Below, in pieces: positions 9,171 through 18,637 of a stretch of 64,000 nucleotides of DNA. The notes below the pieces were generated by a model. That model saw nothing but the letters and a program-made list of their open reading frames with translations, was not told where the DNA came from and did no database searches. The position numbers and the translations under genes were made by a program. Within the stretch, counting starts at the first letter, position 1, and every line of letters starts with the position of its first letter. Source of the DNA: Vibrio sp. CDRSL-10 TSBA (GTDB lineage Bacteria > Pseudomonadota > Gammaproteobacteria > Enterobacterales > Vibrionaceae); NCBI GenBank assembly GCA_039696685.1, contig CP155566.1, positions 992,001 through 1,056,000 on the forward strand, in the 5' to 3' direction.

Positions 9171-9726
9171 TTTGCTGCCCCCTGTAGTTGTCTGCGGAAT
9201 CTAACATGTCTTTCAATTGATTGCGGGCCCGGAATAAACGAGTCATCACAGTGTTTTTATTGAGCTCCAGTATATCGGCGATCTCTTCGCCACTAAAGCC
9301 ACCGATTACCTGCAAAAAAAGCGGTTCGCGGTAATCGATGTCCAGCTTCATGATTTGTGCCTGCAGCCACTCCTGTTGATGATGCGCATCATCCGACACT
9401 TTGGCTTCGCCACTGTAATCATCCAAATCGACCAAATCGAATTGCTTGCGTTCGAAACGGCGCGCATTCTCCCGGCGTAAGATAGTGATCAGCCAAGATT
9501 TTGCCGCCTTTTCATCTTGCAGGCTATCGAGTGATTTCCACGCGCGCAGGCAAGTTTCCTGCACCAGATCCTGAGCCACGCTTTGATCTTGGCACAGCCA
9601 GTAGGCGTAACGGTAGAGATCGCGGTGGTAAGCACGAACCAGTGCTTCATATTTTTTTTGTCTGTCCATACCGGTATTGACCGGAGGTTTGGAAAATTTC
9701 TTTCCGATTTTTTTCAGTAATGACAC
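9163..9726 (-). CDS. ECF-type RNA polymerase sigma factor
   Basis: 187 residues. Region 2 (YRYAYWLCQDQSVAQDLVQE) and region 4 (YREPLFLQVIGGFSGEEIA, then NTVMTRLFRARNQL) of sigma-70 family factors are clear. The start is a GTG at 9726 backed by GGAG six bases upstream; a later ATG at 9669 has no ribosome site. It is coupled to the DUF3379 gene and lies between FadL-like porins and fadIJ, suggesting a role in envelope or lipid stress, which is inference. Confidence 0.88.
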   Translation of the reverse strand: MSLLKKIGKKFSKPPVNTGMDRQKKYEALVRAYHRDLYRYAYWLCQDQSVAQDLVQETCLRAWKSLDSLQDEKAAKSWLITILRRENARRFERKQFDLVDLDDYSGEAKVSDDAHHQQEWLQAQIMKLDIDYREPLFLQVIGGFSGEEIADILELNKNTVMTRLFRARNQLKDMLDSADNYRGQQNG

Positions 9727-9934
9727 AAAATTCTCCGTGCGCGAACCGTATGTAGCTGGCTTGCTTGCCAGACTGAATCCCGATTCGGTTGTGAAATGTG
9801 GTCAGAGATTGTTCTGAATCAAGTTTAGGCAGTAATGACTCTTCAAAACCACGATAAAATTGATCTAATTCAAAATGTGCTGTGCTGAGCGCGTTATAGT
9901 GGTTCACGTCATCTAGTTAGTCCTTGTGGCTAGC

Positions 9935-10070
9935 GTGTTGAGCAAGATGACACTTCCTTTTGAAGGCTGACTTTACTTTCTCCTAATCAGGAAACTGATT
10001 ACTTTTCAATTGGCGTAAGTTAATTGCTTGAATACATTCCGACCACACAGTTCTGTGTGGTTTTTTTTTG
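9935..10070 (+). ncRNA. Candidate small RNA ending at an orphan terminator
   Basis: A plus-strand intrinsic terminator has no upstream gene on that strand: the neighbouring gene runs the other way. Just upstream is a perfect hairpin TAATCAG-GAAA-CTGATTA (9984-10001) followed by an unpaired U-rich stretch, the typical layout of an Hfq-type small RNA. The 5' end is not determined; I could not identify a clear promoter. The function is unknown. Confidence 0.35.
10042..10070 (+). terminator. Strong orphan terminator upstream of fadI
   Basis: ACCACACA-GTTC-TGTGTGGT hairpin followed by an uninterrupted run of about nine T residues on the plus strand. Confidence 0.85.
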
Positions 10071-10266
10071 CCTGTCATTTGCCAGCGACTCATTTGCCAA
10101 GTGACGGCACCCGATACCAGCACGGCGTCAGGTTACCTGCATATGTGCGCTCTGTCTGTTTATTGAAAAACTTTCAATCTCTTTACTAACGGCTGGGGCG
10201 ATTGTGCGAGAGTAAACAAGAAATCGCGTGTTTCAGTGTGCATATCACGTTTATTTAAACGCTCGT

Positions 10267-10294
10267 TTGATTGTGTTAACAACTTGGTTACAAT
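10267..10294 (+). promoter_or_regulatory. Probable sigma-70 promoter of fadIJ
   Basis: TTGATT at 10267-10272 and TACAAT at 10289-10294, 16 bases apart. This would start transcription near 10301, inside the FadR-like operator. Confidence 0.55.
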
Positions 10295-10298
10295 GGGT

Positions 10299-10315
10299 TC
10301 AGGTCAGACCTCTTA
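10299..10315 (+). promoter_or_regulatory. FadR-like operator of fadIJ
   Basis: The core GGTCAGACC (10302-10310) in TCAGGTCAGACCTCTT closely matches the FadR consensus TGGTCNGACCA. It lies at the expected transcription start, just before the Shine-Dalgarno AAGGAG, where bound FadR would block transcription until acyl-CoA releases it. A second near-identical core occurs upstream of fadH. Confidence 0.7.
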
Positions 10316-10330
10316 TTGGAAGGAGAAACA

Positions 10331-11638
10331 ATGGGCACTCAGCAAGTCACAACACGTTCGGGAGAGCGTGTGGCTATCGTTGCGGGGCTACGTACGCCTT
10401 TTGCACGGCAAAGTACCGAGTTTGCGCAGGTTCCGGCGCTGGATCTGGGCAAAATGGTGGTCAGCGAAATGCTGGCACGTTGCGATTTAGATCCGGCATT
10501 GATTGAGCAGGTGGTGTTCGGGCAGGTTATTCAGATGCCTGCCGCGCCTAATATTGCGCGTGAAATTGTGCTCGGCACCGGGATGAACATCCATACTGAC
10601 GCTTACAGCGTTACCCGTGCCTGTGCGACCAGCTTTCAGTCTGCGGTGAATGTCGCCGAGAGCATCATGGCCGGTACGATAGACATCGGTATTGCCGGCG
10701 GTGCGGACTCTTCTTCTGTCTTGCCGATTGGTGTGTCTAAAAAGCTTGCTTCCGGCTTACTGGCTTTGAGTAAAACCAAAACTCTGGGTCAGAAACTGCA
10801 GGTTCTCAAATCCCTCTCGTTAAAAGATCTGATGCCGGTACCTCCTGCGGTCGCGGAATATTCAACCGGTTTATCGATGGGACAAACCGCTGAGCAGATG
10901 GCGAAGTCACATGCCATTTCCCGCCACGATCAGGATGCTCTGGCTCATCGCTCTCATACTCTGGCTGCTAAGGCGTGGCAGGCAGGGAAAATTCGTGATG
11001 AAGTGATGACGGCGTTTCCTGAGCCTTATAAAAAGTGGCTCGACAGTGATAACAATATTCGCCATGACTCGACCCTGGAAGGATATGCCAAACTGCGTCC
11101 GGCATTCGATCGCGATTACGGCAGTGTCACTGCAGCCAACAGTACGCCACTCACCGACGGTGCTGCGGCGATCATTCTCATGCGTGAAGGAAAGGCGAAA
11201 GAACTGGGTATGGAGATCATGGGTTATCTGCGTTCCTATGCTTTTTCTGCGATTGGCGTCGAACAGGACATGTTGATGGGACCATCCTATGCCACGCCGC
11301 TGGCGCTGGACAGAGCGGGTATTACTCTGGGCGATCTGACCTTAATTGATATGCATGAAGCCTTTGCTGCGCAAACATTGGCTAACCTGAAAATGTTCGC
11401 CAGTGATTCATTCGCCCAGCAAAAGCTGGGGCGCAGTCAGGCGATTGGTGAAGTGGATATGGATAAATTTAACGTGCTGGGTGGTTCTATCGCTTACGGC
11501 CATCCGTTTGCCGCAACCGGTGCTCGCATGATCACCCAGACTCTGCGTGAGTTGCAACGACGCGGCGGTGGTTTGGCACTCAACACCGCCTGTGCAGCTG
11601 GTGGCCTCGGTGCAGCCATGATTCTGGAGGTGGAGTAA
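10331..11638 (+). CDS. fadI: Acetyl-CoA C-acyltransferase (3-ketoacyl-CoA thiolase) FadI
   Basis: 435 residues. The thiolase nucleophile is Cys98 in [12 protein letters not shown]; the second-half motifs [16 protein letters not shown] (His) and [13 protein letters not shown] (second Cys) complete the active site. It cleaves 3-ketoacyl-CoA to acetyl-CoA and a shortened acyl-CoA as the beta subunit of the FadIJ complex. ATG at 10331 is preceded by AAGGAG five bases away, which decides the start over an upstream in-frame ATG. Its stop overlaps the fadJ start (TAATG), so the pair is translationally coupled. Confidence 0.95.
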   Translation: MGTQQVTTRSGERVAIVAGLRTPFARQSTEFAQVPALDLGKMVVSEMLARCDLDPALIEQVVFGQVIQMPAAPNIAREIVLGTGMNIHTDAYSVTRACATSFQSAVNVAESIMAGTIDIGIAGGADSSSVLPIGVSKKLASGLLALSKTKTLGQKLQVLKSLSLKDLMPVPPAVAEYSTGLSMGQTAEQMAKSHAISRHDQDALAHRSHTLAAKAWQAGKIRDEVMTAFPEPYKKWLDSDNNIRHDSTLEGYAKLRPAFDRDYGSVTAANSTPLTDGAAAIILMREGKAKELGMEIMGYLRSYAFSAIGVEQDMLMGPSYATPLALDRAGITLGDLTLIDMHEAFAAQTLANLKMFASDSFAQQKLGRSQAIGEVDMDKFNVLGGSIAYGHPFAATGARMITQTLRELQRRGGGLALNTACAAGGLGAAMILEVE

Positions 11639-13765
11639 TGAGTGAAGCGAAAGCGTTCCAGCTGAGTGTGGATGAACAGCAAATTGCCTGGCTGGCGATT
11701 GATGTGCCCGGTGAAAAAATGAATACCTTGCAGGCTGCGTTTGCCGATGAAATGGCCGCAGTTTTTGCCCGGCTCGACAGTCAGAAAAATCAGCTCAAAG
11801 GTTTGATTGTGCACTCACTCAAACCAGACAACTTTATTGCGGGTGCTGATGTACGCATGCTTGAAGCGTGTCAGTCCGCTCCGGAAGCCCAGGCACTGGC
11901 CGTGCAGGGGCAGCAGATGTTTCAGCAACTGAGTGAGCTGCCGTTTCCGGTAGTGGCAGCGATTCATGGCCCGTGTCTCGGTGGTGGTCTGGAGCTGGCT
12001 CTGGCTTGTGATTACCGGGTTTGCAGCGATGACGATAAAACCCGGCTGGGCCTGCCCGAAGTGATGCTGGGCCTGCTGCCCGGTTCCGGTGGTACCCAGC
12101 GCTTACCGCGTTTAATCGGCTTGCTGCCGGCGCTGGATTTGATTCTGACCGGTAAACAATTACGCGCCAAAAAGGCCAAAAAGCTCGGAGTGGTGGATGC
12201 GTGTGTGCCGCAATCTGTGTTGCTTGATGTCGCCAGGAGCTTTATTGACAGCAAGGGCAAGAGAAAATCTCCGCTTAAGCTGTCGGCAAAAGAAACGTCT
12301 GATTTCCCGCACCGGTGTCGGCCGTAAAGTGATCTTTGATCAGGCTGAGAAAAAGACCCGGCACAAGACACGAGATAATTATCCTGCTGCCAAAGCAATT
12401 CTGGAAGTGATCCAACATGGTCTGGAAAAGGGCTTGCAGCCCGGTCTTGAGCTTGAGGCCAAGCGCTTTGGTGAACTGGTGATGACCTCTGAGTCCAAAG
12501 CACTGCGCTCGATTTTCTTCGCCACCACAGAAATGAAAAAGGACCATGGCAGCGACGCCAAACCCGCTAAAGTACGCCGGATTAGTGTGCTTGGCGGGGG
12601 ACTGATGGGCGCGGGTATCAGCCACGTCAGTGTTGCGAAAGCCGGGCTGCCGGTGCGTATTAAAGATGTCTCTAATGACGGTGTACTTAACGCATTAAGT
12701 TACAACTATAAGTTGTTCACCAAGCTGCGTAAGCGCCGCATTCTGAGCCAGGCTCAGTTACAGGCTAAAATGACCATGCTCAGTGGCGGAACTGACTTTA
12801 CCGCTTTTAACCAGACTGATGTGGTGATTGAAGCGGTATTTGAAGATCTGCAACTCAAGCAGCAAATGGTGGCGGATATTGAAGCCAATGCGCAGGACAG
12901 CACCATTTTTGCTACCAATACCTCTTCTTTGCCGATTGGTCAGATTGCAGAGAAAGCTGCGCGCCCGGAGCAGATTGTCGGACTGCACTATTTTAGTCCG
13001 GTGGAAAAAATGCCGCTGGTGGAAGTCATCCCGCACGCGACCACATCGGATCAAACCATCGCGACTGTTGTCGAGCTGGCGCGCAAGCAGGGTAAAACGC
13101 CGATCGTGGTCAAAGACTGTGCCGGATTTTATGTGAACCGTATTCTGGCGCCTTACATGAATGAAGCCGCGCAAATCCTGATGGGCGGTGAGCCGATTGA
13201 GCGTTTGGATTCTGCGCTGCTTGATTTTGGTTTCCCGGTCGGGCCTATTACGCTGCTCGATGAAGTGGGTGTCGACATCGGTGCCAAGATCATGCCGATT
13301 CTGATTAATGAGCTTGGCCCGAGATTTAAAGGCCCGGATGTTTTTGACACTCTGCTCAAGGATGGCCGCAAAGGGCGTAAAGCCGGTAAAGGTTTCTATC
13401 TTTATAAAGGCAGCAAAAAGAAAGAGGTGGATAAATCGGTCTATAAGTTGCTTAAACTGACGCCGGAATCGAAGCTGAGTGATAAAGATATCGCGATGCG
13501 CTGTATTTTGCCGATGTTAAATGAGGCGGTACGTTGCTTAGATGAAGATATCATCCGCAGTCCGCGTGACGGCGATATCGGTGCGATCTTTGGTATCGGA
13601 TTCCCGCCGTTTCTCGGTGGTCCGTTCCGTTATATCGAGCAGATTGGGATTAAAGCTCTGGTTGAGATAATGAACCAGCATGCTGAAAAATATGGCGACC
13701 GCTTTGCGCCTTGTGATGGCCTGCTGACCCGGGCCGGATTGGGTGAGAACTTTTATGCTGATTAA
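11638..13765 (+). CDS. fadJ: FadJ multifunctional beta-oxidation protein, broken by one surplus base
   Basis: Enoyl-CoA hydratase/isomerase domain (about 1-190; [30 protein letters not shown]) followed by the 3-hydroxyacyl-CoA dehydrogenase domain (NAD-binding [10 protein letters not shown], catalytic [15 protein letters not shown]). As read, frame one stops at 12327; the rest continues in another frame. Removing one A from GAAAC at 12292-12296 restores [15 protein letters not shown] and a 708-residue protein of normal FadJ length. It is the alpha subunit with FadI. The frameshift is one of nine with the same GAAC-to-GAAAC signature, so it is probably not a true mutation. Confidence 0.88.
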
Positions 13766-13800
13766 GTGGCGATATAAATAGCGGGCATGATCCGACATCC

Positions 13801-13829
13801 GCGGGGCCAGTATCGGCCCCGCTTTTTTA
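13801..13829 (+). terminator. Terminator of fadIJ
   Basis: GCGGGGCC / GGCCCCGC stem followed by seven T residues. Confidence 0.85.
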
Positions 13830-13970
13830 TTTGTTCCGATTTGGCCTTGGCTGACTTCCCCGGCTGACGTTGCCAGATAAAGGCCGCGATGCGTGACGGC
13901 TGGTATTCTAACTTGTCTGCGGAGTGTGCTAGCATTATCCGAATTATCAAGAACCTAAGAAGGACCCAAT

Positions 13971-14519
13971 ATGGACGCTCTTGAACTGCTGTTAAACCGC
14001 CGCTCGGTAGCCAAACTGGAAGCACCTGCGCCGGAAGGTAAAGCGCTGGAGAACATCATCCGCGCGGGCCTGCGTGCGCCGGACCACGCCAACCTGACCC
14101 CGTGGCGCTTTGTGATTGCTCAGGGACGCGGTTTGCAGAAACTGTCTGATATTCTGGTTAAGGCCGCGCTGGCAGAAAACAGTGAAGAAGCCATAGTCAC
14201 CAAGCTGAAGAATGCGCCATTCCGTGCCCCGATGGTGATTACGGTGATTGCCAAGGTCACGCCGCATGAGAAAGTCCCGGCGCTGGAGCAGCATTTGTCG
14301 GCCGGCTGCGCAGTGCAGGCGATGCAAATGGCAGCGGTCGCGCAAGGCTATCAGGGGATCTGGCGTTCAGGTAACTGGATGTTCCATGCCGATGTGCGTG
14401 CGGCATTTGGTCTGGAAGGTGAAGATGAAATCGTCGGTTTCCTGTATCTCGGGACTCCGACCAGCACTCCGATGAAAGCACCGGAGCGTGAACTGAGCCA
14501 GTTTGTGGAATACCTATAA
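13971..14519 (+). CDS. NAD(P)H nitroreductase, YdjA family
   Basis: 182 residues, the compact FMN-binding nitroreductase fold. The N-terminal LLLNRRSVAKLEAPAP and ApDHaNLTPWRF motifs are those of YdjA, and SGNWMFHADVRAAFGL and GFLYLGTP follow. These homodimeric flavoenzymes reduce nitro compounds or quinones with NAD(P)H; the physiological substrate is not known. Start ATG preceded by AAGAAGGA. It is a single gene with a bidirectional terminator downstream. Confidence 0.88.
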   Translation: MDALELLLNRRSVAKLEAPAPEGKALENIIRAGLRAPDHANLTPWRFVIAQGRGLQKLSDILVKAALAENSEEAIVTKLKNAPFRAPMVITVIAKVTPHEKVPALEQHLSAGCAVQAMQMAAVAQGYQGIWRSGNWMFHADVRAAFGLEGEDEIVGFLYLGTPTSTPMKAPERELSQFVEYL

Positions 14520-14562
14520 CAGCGCTGAATGTCAGTCTGTTTACCCTCAGTTTACTTCAGAA

Positions 14563-14598
14563 CAAAAAATGCCAGTAACGTGAAGTTACTGGCATTTT
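14563..14598. terminator. Bidirectional terminator between ydjA-like and LysR genes
   Basis: AAAATGCCAGTAAC / GTTACTGGCATTTT, a 14-pair inverted repeat separating two convergent genes. Confidence 0.85.
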
Positions 14599-14617
14599 AT
14601 TTGGTCGCTGTTGCCTG

Positions 14618-15493
14618 TTAGTGAATGTTGTACGCAATCACGAAATCTATGAACAAGCGCACTTTTTCCGGCAGATGGTCTTTATGGTTGTAAAGCATAT
14701 AGATATCGCGCGGGTTAGCACTCCAGTCTTCCAGCACCCGAACCAGGCTGCCGTCGGCAATAAATTCGCGCAGCATGACGTCCGGCATCAGAGTAATGCC
14801 TAAACCTTCTGAGCAGGCGCTGCGTACGACATTCAGTGCGTTAGCCTGAAAGCGTCCTTTGTCGTTGTTGGTGACGACTTCGCCTTTAGTACTGGTCAGT
14901 TGCCACTTGATCAGCGGGTAGCCTTTCAGCAGTGAGTGACGCACCAGATCTTCGGCATGTTTTGGCGCCGGATTGGTGGCCAGGTACTCCGGACTTGCGA
15001 CCAGAATATCTTTCACATCGCTGATTTTACGGGCTATCAGGCTAGAGTCTCGTTGCGGTCCGACCCGGAAAATGACATCCCATTCGGTTGGATCAAGCTG
15101 ATCCGCATGGTTGCTGGTGGTCAGCTCAATATTGATTTCAGGATACTCGCGCATGAAGTCATTGAACATCGGCATCATCATGCGTTTGGTCAAATTGTAG
15201 GGCGCTGAAATCTTAATTTTACCGGAGGCACCACGACATTCATCGGTAATCTCTTCCGTCATGGAAGCCAGGCGCTGCAGCAAGGGTGAGCAATCTTTAA
15301 AGAAACGTTCACCGGCTTCGGTCAGCGACAGTTTACGAGCGTGGCGATTCAAAAGTCTTAGATTCAGCGAATCTTCAAGCGCTTGAATGCGTCGGGTAAT
15401 GGTCGCTACAGGTATCATCGTCTTACGAGAAGTGGCGGTGTAGCTACCGTTTTCGACAACCAGTCGAAAAAGGTTTAGATCATCTAGTTTCAT
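14618..15493 (-). CDS. LysR family transcriptional regulator
   Basis: 291 residues from the ATG at 15493, which gives the usual MKLDDLNLFRLVVENGSYTA helix-turn-helix start. The winged helix covers residues 1-60 and the periplasmic-binding-like effector domain 90-290 (SAPYNLTKRMMMPMFNDF). It belongs to the AaeR/CrgA-like subgroup of LysR regulators that often control neighbouring detoxification or metabolic genes. The target is not evident; the adjacent genes are the nitroreductase (convergent) and an RssB-like gene (divergent). Confidence 0.87.
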   Translation of the reverse strand: MKLDDLNLFRLVVENGSYTATSRKTMIPVATITRRIQALEDSLNLRLLNRHARKLSLTEAGERFFKDCSPLLQRLASMTEEITDECRGASGKIKISAPYNLTKRMMMPMFNDFMREYPEINIELTTSNHADQLDPTEWDVIFRVGPQRDSSLIARKISDVKDILVASPEYLATNPAPKHAEDLVRHSLLKGYPLIKWQLTSTKGEVVTNNDKGRFQANALNVVRSACSEGLGITLMPDVMLREFIADGSLVRVLEDWSANPRDIYMLYNHKDHLPEKVRLFIDFVIAYNIH

Positions 15494-15720
15494 CGTTCCT
15501 GACACATTATTTTACGAATTTGAGTAATTTATACGGATATCCAAAGGCAAAGATTGAGTCATGTCAACTTGTTGGACGATTTGTGATATTCCATACATAT
15601 AGTATGCAACCCAGGTGCAAAGTGGAATATTTGTATAAATCCTATTTCAAGGCTACTTTTAAGTAACGTGAGAAACCATCTTATAACAATAATTCAAATT
15701 GTGAACAGCAAACGTATCGT

Positions 15721-15756
15721 AAACGCTGAACGTAGCGCAAACGCCGGACGTAGCGC
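15721..15756. repeat. Short tandem repeat, 18-bp unit
   Basis: Two and a third copies of AAACGCYGRACGTAGCGC just upstream of the RssB-like gene. One of several intergenic tandem repeats in this window. Confidence 0.65.
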
Positions 15757-15780
15757 GAACGCATAGTGGGGTAGGGAGCT

Positions 15781-16884
15781 ATGTACAAAACACACATCGA
15801 AACGCCAGATTTATCGGCTGCCAAAGTGCCAGATGAGAAGTTAATCATGCTGGTGGATGATGATCCGATATTCAGGCGTATCACCAGTGGCTACCTGTCT
15901 GCACAAGGCTATAAGGTGATGGAAGCCGAAGACGGACTGGACGGACTGAGGAAACTGAGGAAGACCGAACCGGATCTGGTGCTGTGTGATTTGTCGATGC
16001 CTGTGCTGGACGGTATTGAATTTGTCGAAGAGGTCAGCCTGGAGTATCCGTCTCTGCCTATGATCGTGGTGTCAGCCACTGACGAAATGTCCGATGTAGC
16101 CAAAGCGCTGCGTTATGGCATTAAAGATTTCCTCGCCAAGCCGATTGGCAATCATGAACACTTAAGTTGTGCCATTGAAAGTACGCTCGAGGACACCTGT
16201 AATCATTTAGCGGATCAGCGCGATTTCGCCAGTCAGTGGTTCCAGGTTGACGGCGGCGGTGATATTCCGGAAGAGCAGGAGTTGCACTGGCACCTGGAGT
16301 ATTTACGCGACAACCCGAGTGCGGCCAAAGATCTGTTACATGCGTTGCTGCCGGAAAAAGACACTTCACAGGGCGCGTGGAAATGCAGCTATCGTCTGTT
16401 GCAGTCAGCGGATGTGATGCCGTTAGTGTTTGATTATGCGTGGCTGATGAATGGCCAGTTTGCGTTTTATGTGGTGGACTCATCGAGCAGCCAAGACAAA
16501 GGAGTGGCGAGTACTTTGCTGGTCCGTGCCCTGTTTAATGATTACTTACGTAATTTGCGCAGCTTTAGTGCCGATTTGAAAGATCTGGCTGAGATTGTCG
16601 AGCGCGGGCTGGAATGCTCCGAGTGCGCTGAGCCCGTGGCGGCTCTGTTCGGGGTTGCTAATCTGTCAGACGGAACCTTGTCTATTTTGCCCGCCGGACT
16701 GGATAGCCAGTGGTCAAACGGCTACATGACGCAGCACATAGCCGCGGGAGTGAATCTGGGTGAAAACTGCCTGAAAAACTTCATTACCAAAGACTTACTG
16801 ATTCACGATGCCTGTCAGTTATCGCTGAGCTGTCTGGGATCTTGTAGCTTTGTGCTGGACATTTATCAGGGCAGCAATAACTGA
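15781..16884 (+). CDS. Response regulator, RssB-like (receiver plus PP2C-like domain)
   Basis: 367 residues. The receiver domain (about 20-140) has the acidic pocket VDDDP at 25-29, phospho-acceptor Asp70 (LCDLSMP) and the conserved Lys in FLAKPI. The remainder (about 200-360) resembles the degenerate PP2C/SpoIIE-like domain of RssB, with no clear metal-binding Asp pairs. RssB delivers sigma-S to ClpXP in E. coli; an equivalent adaptor role is the best guess. There is no partner kinase next to it. An ATG preceded by GTAGGGAG is used. Confidence 0.75.
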   Translation: MYKTHIETPDLSAAKVPDEKLIMLVDDDPIFRRITSGYLSAQGYKVMEAEDGLDGLRKLRKTEPDLVLCDLSMPVLDGIEFVEEVSLEYPSLPMIVVSATDEMSDVAKALRYGIKDFLAKPIGNHEHLSCAIESTLEDTCNHLADQRDFASQWFQVDGGGDIPEEQELHWHLEYLRDNPSAAKDLLHALLPEKDTSQGAWKCSYRLLQSADVMPLVFDYAWLMNGQFAFYVVDSSSSQDKGVASTLLVRALFNDYLRNLRSFSADLKDLAEIVERGLECSECAEPVAALFGVANLSDGTLSILPAGLDSQWSNGYMTQHIAAGVNLGENCLKNFITKDLLIHDACQLSLSCLGSCSFVLDIYQGSNN

Positions 16885-16936
16885 TCGCAGACCAAAACTG
16901 ACAGCAGGCCAGAGTGACGGAATCTTGCTTTCTTTC

Positions 16937-16972
16937 GTTACCTTAGGAAAGTTAGTTACCTTAGGAAAGTTA
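16937..16972. repeat. Perfect tandem duplication, 18-bp unit
   Basis: GTTACCTTAGGAAAGTTA occurs twice head to tail without a mismatch, between the RssB-like gene and its terminator. Confidence 0.85.
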
Positions 16973-17004
16973 GTTGCTGGTGATATTGATATTGTCTTTC
17001 TCAG

Positions 17005-17029
17005 ATGCAGGGCTTTGGCCCTGCATTTT
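17005..17029 (+). terminator. Terminator of the RssB-like gene
   Basis: ATGCAGGGC / GCCCTGCAT stem with a TTTG loop and TTTT tail. Confidence 0.85.
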
Positions 17030-17316
17030 CGTATCTGCCGCTGAGCTGGCTTTGCATCAGGCTCAGCGTGCTTTCAGGCACAATGTGAGCCAGTTAACCG
17101 GTTGTTAATATCCCTATTTATAGTCAGTGTTTATGGTGGGTTGTTTAAGTTATAGTCAGCGCCAATAATTAACCACAGCCCGGCGTGCGGTTTGGGATAA
17201 GGCCTGTATCGCAGTCTGTTTCCGCAGTAAGTCGCCATAAAGTCGGGGGATAAGCTGGTTCACCGGAGACGGGAGTCGGCAATAACAGAAAGTCACCTAC
17301 AACAGAGAAGCGAATC
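17030..17316 (+). other. Gene-free leader upstream of the 43-residue protein gene
   Basis: About 285 bases after the RssB-like terminator hold no protein gene. They must contain the promoter of the small membrane protein and possibly a structured 5' leader; no known riboswitch class was recognised. Confidence 0.5.
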
Positions 17317-17448
17317 ATGGCAGACAAAGAGTTTAAAGAACCTTATAATGTTTTATACTTTTTAGGTTTCATCCTGGCCCTGTTAGTACCGACCTTACCT
17401 GCGACCCTGACCTGGATTCGTGTGGTCAATGGTTACGCCGGGTTCTGA
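17317..17448 (+). CDS. 43-residue single-TM protein of unknown function
   Basis: Not recognised. The ATG at 17317 opens a short charged N-terminus (MADKEFKEPYN), one hydrophobic helix (about 13-34, LYFLGFILALLVPTLPATL) and a short polar tail ending GYAGF. GAGAAG lies upstream as a ribosome site. It sits between two terminated genes and is preceded by a leader of roughly 280 bases after the previous terminator with no other gene. The codon use and membrane pattern look real; the function is unknown. Confidence 0.55.
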   Translation: MADKEFKEPYNVLYFLGFILALLVPTLPATLTWIRVVNGYAGF

Positions 17449-17538
17449 TATCGGTTAAGGTTGCGATGACGGCTGACTGCCGCTCATTCCACCAACGCGC
17501 TACCATGCTTTTGACTAGGTAGCGCGCGTAATAGTTAA

Positions 17539-17943
17539 GTGAGGTTCACCATCAATATTCGACATGCTGTACTCAATGTTGTTGGTGTGCTGAGCGTTTG
17601 CCTGGGTGTCCTGGGTATCGTACTTCCTCTTCTTCCCACCACGCCGTTTATTCTGTTGGCCAGTGCGTGTTTTTTCCGCAGCAGCCCCAGATTTCATCGC
17701 TGGTTGCATGAACATCGGCTATTCGGGCCGATCATTATCAACTGGCAGCAGAACAAAGCAGTATCGAAGCAGGTTAAGCAACGCGGCTGTGTATTTATTG
17801 TGCTCAGCTTTGCGGTTTCTATCGCCGTTGTTCCTCATCTTTGGTTAAAGAGTCTGCTATTGGTCGGTTTAGTGGTGCTGATTATCGTGTTTCTGCGTCT
17901 TCCTACTCACGAGTTGGTTGCTAACCAACAAGAAAATCACTAG
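17539..17943 (+). CDS. YbaN family inner membrane protein (DUF454)
   Basis: 134 residues, GTG start. Three to four membrane segments (LNVVGVLSVCLGVLGIVLPLLP near the N-terminus, then two at the C-terminus) and the family signature LPLLPTTPFILLASACFFRSSPR. Function unknown. In E. coli the homologue ybaN also precedes apt, dnaX, ybaB and recR, which supports the assignment. No strong Shine-Dalgarno sequence is visible before the GTG. Confidence 0.85.
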   Translation: MRFTINIRHAVLNVVGVLSVCLGVLGIVLPLLPTTPFILLASACFFRSSPRFHRWLHEHRLFGPIIINWQQNKAVSKQVKQRGCVFIVLSFAVSIAVVPHLWLKSLLLVGLVVLIIVFLRLPTHELVANQQENH

Positions 17944-17959
17944 CATTGTGGGGAAGTGT

Positions 17960-17990
17960 GCCCGCTCTTCGAGTGGGCGTTTGTTTTTTC
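17960..17990 (+). terminator. Terminator between ybaN-like gene and apt
   Basis: GCCCGCTC / GAGTGGGC stem with a TTC loop and a following T-rich tract. Confidence 0.7.
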
Positions 17991-18078
17991 GGCACATGGA
18001 AAGTTTTTTACAGTGCAGAAACCGTAAATACCCCAAGCGGAGAGATGCCGCGTCGGGCCAATCAAAGTTAATTTTGTT

Positions 18079-18624
18079 ATGACAACCGAAACTCTTTCAC
18101 TGATTAAATCCAGCATCAAAAGCATTGAGAACTATCCAAAGCCGGGCATTTTGTTCCGCGACGTGACCAGTCTGCTTGAAGATGCGAAAGCTTACCAGGC
18201 GACTATCCAGCTGTTTGTTGATCGTTACAAAGAGATGGGTTTCACCAAGGTAGTGGGTACAGAAGCACGTGGTTTCCTGTTTGGTGCACCACTGGCTCTG
18301 GAACTGGGGTTAGGTTTTGTTCCTGTTCGTAAGCCGGGCAAACTGCCACGTGAAACCGTGGGTCAGACGTACGATCTGGAATACGGTACAGATACACTGG
18401 AAATTCACGTAGACGCTATCCAGCCAGGCGACAAAGTACTGGTGGTAGACGATCTGCTGGCAACTGGCGGTACCATCGAAGCGACTGCAAAACTGATTCG
18501 TCAACTGGGCGGTGAAGTGGAGCATGCGGCGTTCGTAATCAATCTGCCAGAAATTGGTGGTGACAAGCGCCTGGAAGGTTTAGGCTTGAACGTTTACAGC
18601 ATTTGTGAATTTGAAGGTCACTAA
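18079..18624 (+). CDS. apt: Adenine phosphoribosyltransferase
   Basis: 181 residues. The PRPP-binding motif [13 protein letters not shown] and the upstream [15 protein letters not shown] are diagnostic. It converts adenine plus PRPP to AMP in purine salvage. It lies 13 bases before dnaX, in the conserved apt-dnaX-ybaB-recR order, and is likely cotranscribed with it. Confidence 0.95.
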   Translation: MTTETLSLIKSSIKSIENYPKPGILFRDVTSLLEDAKAYQATIQLFVDRYKEMGFTKVVGTEARGFLFGAPLALELGLGFVPVRKPGKLPRETVGQTYDLEYGTDTLEIHVDAIQPGDKVLVVDDLLATGGTIEATAKLIRQLGGEVEHAAFVINLPEIGGDKRLEGLGLNVYSICEFEGH

Positions 18625-18637
18625 ATCGGAAGGTTTC

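Larger units (their letters stand above)
9727..10266. other. 540-bp divergent gap between the sigma-factor gene and fadI
   Basis: No convincing protein gene. It holds the promoter of the sigma operon (minus), a tetraloop hairpin at 9984-10001, and a strong plus-strand terminator at 10042-10070 that serves no recognised gene. See the candidate small RNA entry. Confidence 0.6.

Noticed and set aside
9647..9907. 86-residue open frame (GTG start) upstream of and overlapping the ECF sigma gene
   Set aside because: No ribosome site at a usable distance, and it overlaps the well-supported sigma-factor start. It may be a leader or chance frame.
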